From Pilatotrama ljubarskyi (Eukaryota; Basidiomycota; Agaricomycetes; Polyporales; Polyporaceae), in contig MU277816.1 in assembly GCA_022385805.1 (NCBI GenBank), positions 1 through 30,877 on the forward strand: a DNA stretch of 30,877 nucleotides, read 5' to 3'. Under the pieces are notes generated by a model. It saw only the letters and a program-made list of their open reading frames with translations, searched no databases and was not told the DNA's origin. A program made the position numbers and the translations under genes. Each line of letters starts with the position of its first letter. Position 1 is the stretch's first letter. Shown in pieces: positions 28,960 through 30,877 of the stretch.

Positions 28960-30760
28960 AGGATAATGACCCCTTACTAGCACCTTGAACACTGGTCACC
29001 TCCTTTCAAATCCCCATGGTCACATTCAGCTTGAAGATTGGTTGCTGATGGTATATAAATCCTCATGAACACCCAGGACAAGACCTCTACAAGTATTCAG
29101 AAGCTGTGTATGTGACTGGGAGTAAACAATAGGCAAGAACAAGGCAATCTGCACTAGCGCTTTGATATCTGATCATTTCCCCCCATGAACAGTGTAGTTG
29201 CCTTCACCTCGAGAAGGGCTCTCTAATGACATAGGAGGTGTCTGTAACTCACTAATGAAGCCTGCAATGGGTTAGAAGCTGTGTATATGCCTCAGCATAA
29301 CCAACAGTAAAGAGCAGACCTTGAAGACTTGCCAACTTCTCTCAGAAACCATTTGGTCATAACCTAGTTGATAAACACACAGGAATGCACTGCAAGGTGT
29401 CAGAAGGTATATGTCTGCATGAAGGTGAATAGCAGTCATGAGTCATGAGGAGTAAATCATATACAAGAACGTTCAAATAAGACCATCTCTCCTGATAGGT
29501 TGTGTGATTTCAGCATAGACATGGCTTCCTAGTAGTGCTAGTAGTGCATAATATGTCCAGGAAAACACAGTAAACAAGATTGCAAGGGGTCAGAAGCTGT
29601 GTGTTTGACTAGAGATAAGTAAAGAACAGCAAAGCCATTACCACCCCCTTCAAATCTGACGGTAGGTAACAATCAGCCCGGGGATTAGGTCTTTCATGGT
29701 ATATAACGTGTAAATACAGACTCAACAAGCCTCTGAGGACCAGAAGCTGAGTGTATTTTACTAGGCACAGAAAAAAACAGAGAACAAATGAGTCTGTAGT
29801 AGCCCCTTCAGATATGATCATTTTGCCCATGATGTACATAGCTAGATTGAGCTTGAAAATAGCTTTCTAATGATATATGTCTTGCCTATGAACACTTACT
29901 AAAGAGGTTTGCAAAGTGTGTATATGACTGAGTGCAGAGGATACAAAAACCTACTAGTACCTCTATGTCTGACTACACAAGCTCATTAATCATGTGGTTG
30001 CATTCAGTTTGAAAATAGGTTCCTAACAATATATTACATCACTATGAGAAGTCAGAACTGCACCTACTAAGTGTCAGAAGCTGTATGTTGGTTAGGACAA
30101 GTTCAAAATAGCAAAAACTTTACTAGCACCTCACCTGTTGCAACAAACCATGAAGTTGCATTGAGTTATTACCATTTGCATATTAGTTGTCACGTGACAC
30201 ATTGGCTCTCCAAACCGGATCCCAGATGTCAAAACATTGTTGCAGCTCACAGAGCTCATGGAAATAGATGAATCTTTTCTCATAAAAAGAAGAAAAGATT
30301 TACTGAACTGATTATAAGATAAATTAAGATTTTGGAGGGACTTTGTACTGAATGACAGATTTTTCGAGGAGGGATGCCACGGGTAAAGCCATACCAGTCA
30401 TGTGACAACTATTTTGCAAATGGTAATAGAAACAGCTCTCTCATCATCTTCAATATGTCTATAATTATTTGGCATACAAGTTTGCAAGGGATCAGAAGCT
30501 GTGTATATATGCACAAACAGCAATAAAGAACACATGAATACATAATAGCACCTTTAGATCTGGTTGCATTCAGCATGAGAGTCGCTTTCTGATGGTATAT
30601 AATATGCCTACAAAGACCTAGGAAGACACTTACAAGCACTCAGAAGGTGTATATGTAGCTGAAGGCATATCACAGTCAAGAGCAGTAAAACCTCTACCAG
30701 CACCTTTAAAGCTCATAATCCACCCCATACACCACCCTGTATCAGCTCAATAATAGCTTT
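28960..30760 (-). repeat. Diverged array of the ~180-bp repeat, reverse orientation
   Basis: The core GCATTCAGCTTGAAAATAGC...TAATGGTATATAACATG recurs at about 29024, 29202, 29680, 29850, 30005, 30565 and 30745. It is followed by blocks such as GGTCAGAAGCTGTGTATATG and AGTAAAGAACA...CCTCTACTAGCACCT. Where clear, spacing is 155-180 bp. It is the reverse complement of the array at 14870-16110. A short MITE (30169-30426) is embedded. Confidence 0.72.
30169..30426 (-). mobile_element. 428-bp-family MITE, 258-bp internal-deletion copy
   Basis: TA at 30167-30168 and 30427-30428. Both termini are present (TTACCATTTGCATATTAGTT and ...TTTTGCAAATGGTAA). The middle, which in other copies holds the CCACACTGGGCCATTTGG region, is deleted; outer blocks match copy 28461 with many differences. 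Confidence 0.85.
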
Positions 30761-30778
30761 CAAATGACTTATGTGTTG

Positions 30779-30877
30779 AACTCTGAGCGATTGCTCGAGT
30801 TCCTGTGCCCGTTTCAAGTCGAGATTCACCCCATAGGACGCTTGCATTGCGTACTTATATCATTCCTTTCGATTCAT
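30779..30877 (-). mobile_element. tRNA-like SINE, copy d, cut by window end
   Basis: GTTGAACTCTGAGCGATTGC and the following bases match the reverse complement of the 3' 100 bp of copy b. It continues beyond the window. Confidence 0.75.

Overview
The window looks like a transposon-dense stretch of a basidiomycete (probably Agaricomycete) nuclear genome. Evidence: chromodomain Ty3/Gypsy retroelements, a Ty1/Copia gag, short introns of about 48 bp with GTGAGT/CTAAC/TAG signals, and no bacterial-type operons or ribosome binding sites. No intact host gene could be recognised. All calls come from reading the sequence and conceptual translations by eye; no database search was run.

Layout. 1-2972: mostly featureless sequence with one truncated 428-bp-family MITE end. 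2973-10340: a nearly complete Ty3/Gypsy chromovirus (element A) with frameshifted gag (3619-4722) and an almost intact pol (4754-8470, one in-frame TAG). Inside it lies an intact antisense gene (9626-8634, one 48-bp intron) encoding a Zn2Cys6-like, NLS-bearing, acidic-tailed protein, followed by a 3' LTR (from 9802). No matching 5' LTR is present. 10346-14830: a 5'-truncated second Gypsy chromovirus (element B) with integrase C-half and chromodomain, then a large unrecognised same-strand third ORF (11621-14210, three lesions), a polypurine tract and a 260-bp LTR. 14870-16110: diverged tandem array of a roughly 180-bp repeat, carrying a 105-bp MITE with a clean TA target duplication. 17240-21310: wreckage of element-A relatives: RT on the minus strand abutting integrase/chromodomain on the plus strand, a 639-bp solo LTR with target duplication, two decayed copies of the antisense gene, a tRNA-like SINE, a 428-bp MITE and an LTR. 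21469-22368: a diverged homologue of the antisense gene, now on the plus strand. 22408-30877: three more MITEs, a Ty1/Copia gag-protease fragment on the minus strand, three more SINE copies (the last cut by the window edge), and a second array of the 180-bp repeat in the opposite orientation.

The most interesting content is accessory coding capacity in the two Gypsy elements. Element A and its relatives carry an antisense, intron-containing, transcription-factor-like gene with its own TATA box between pol and the 3' LTR. Three relatives in the window keep the spacing C-x2-C-x6-C-x10-C. Element B carries a different, long downstream ORF with coiled-coil and globular parts. Premature stops in the elements mostly fit C-to-T transitions, many at CpG, as expected for methylated transposons.
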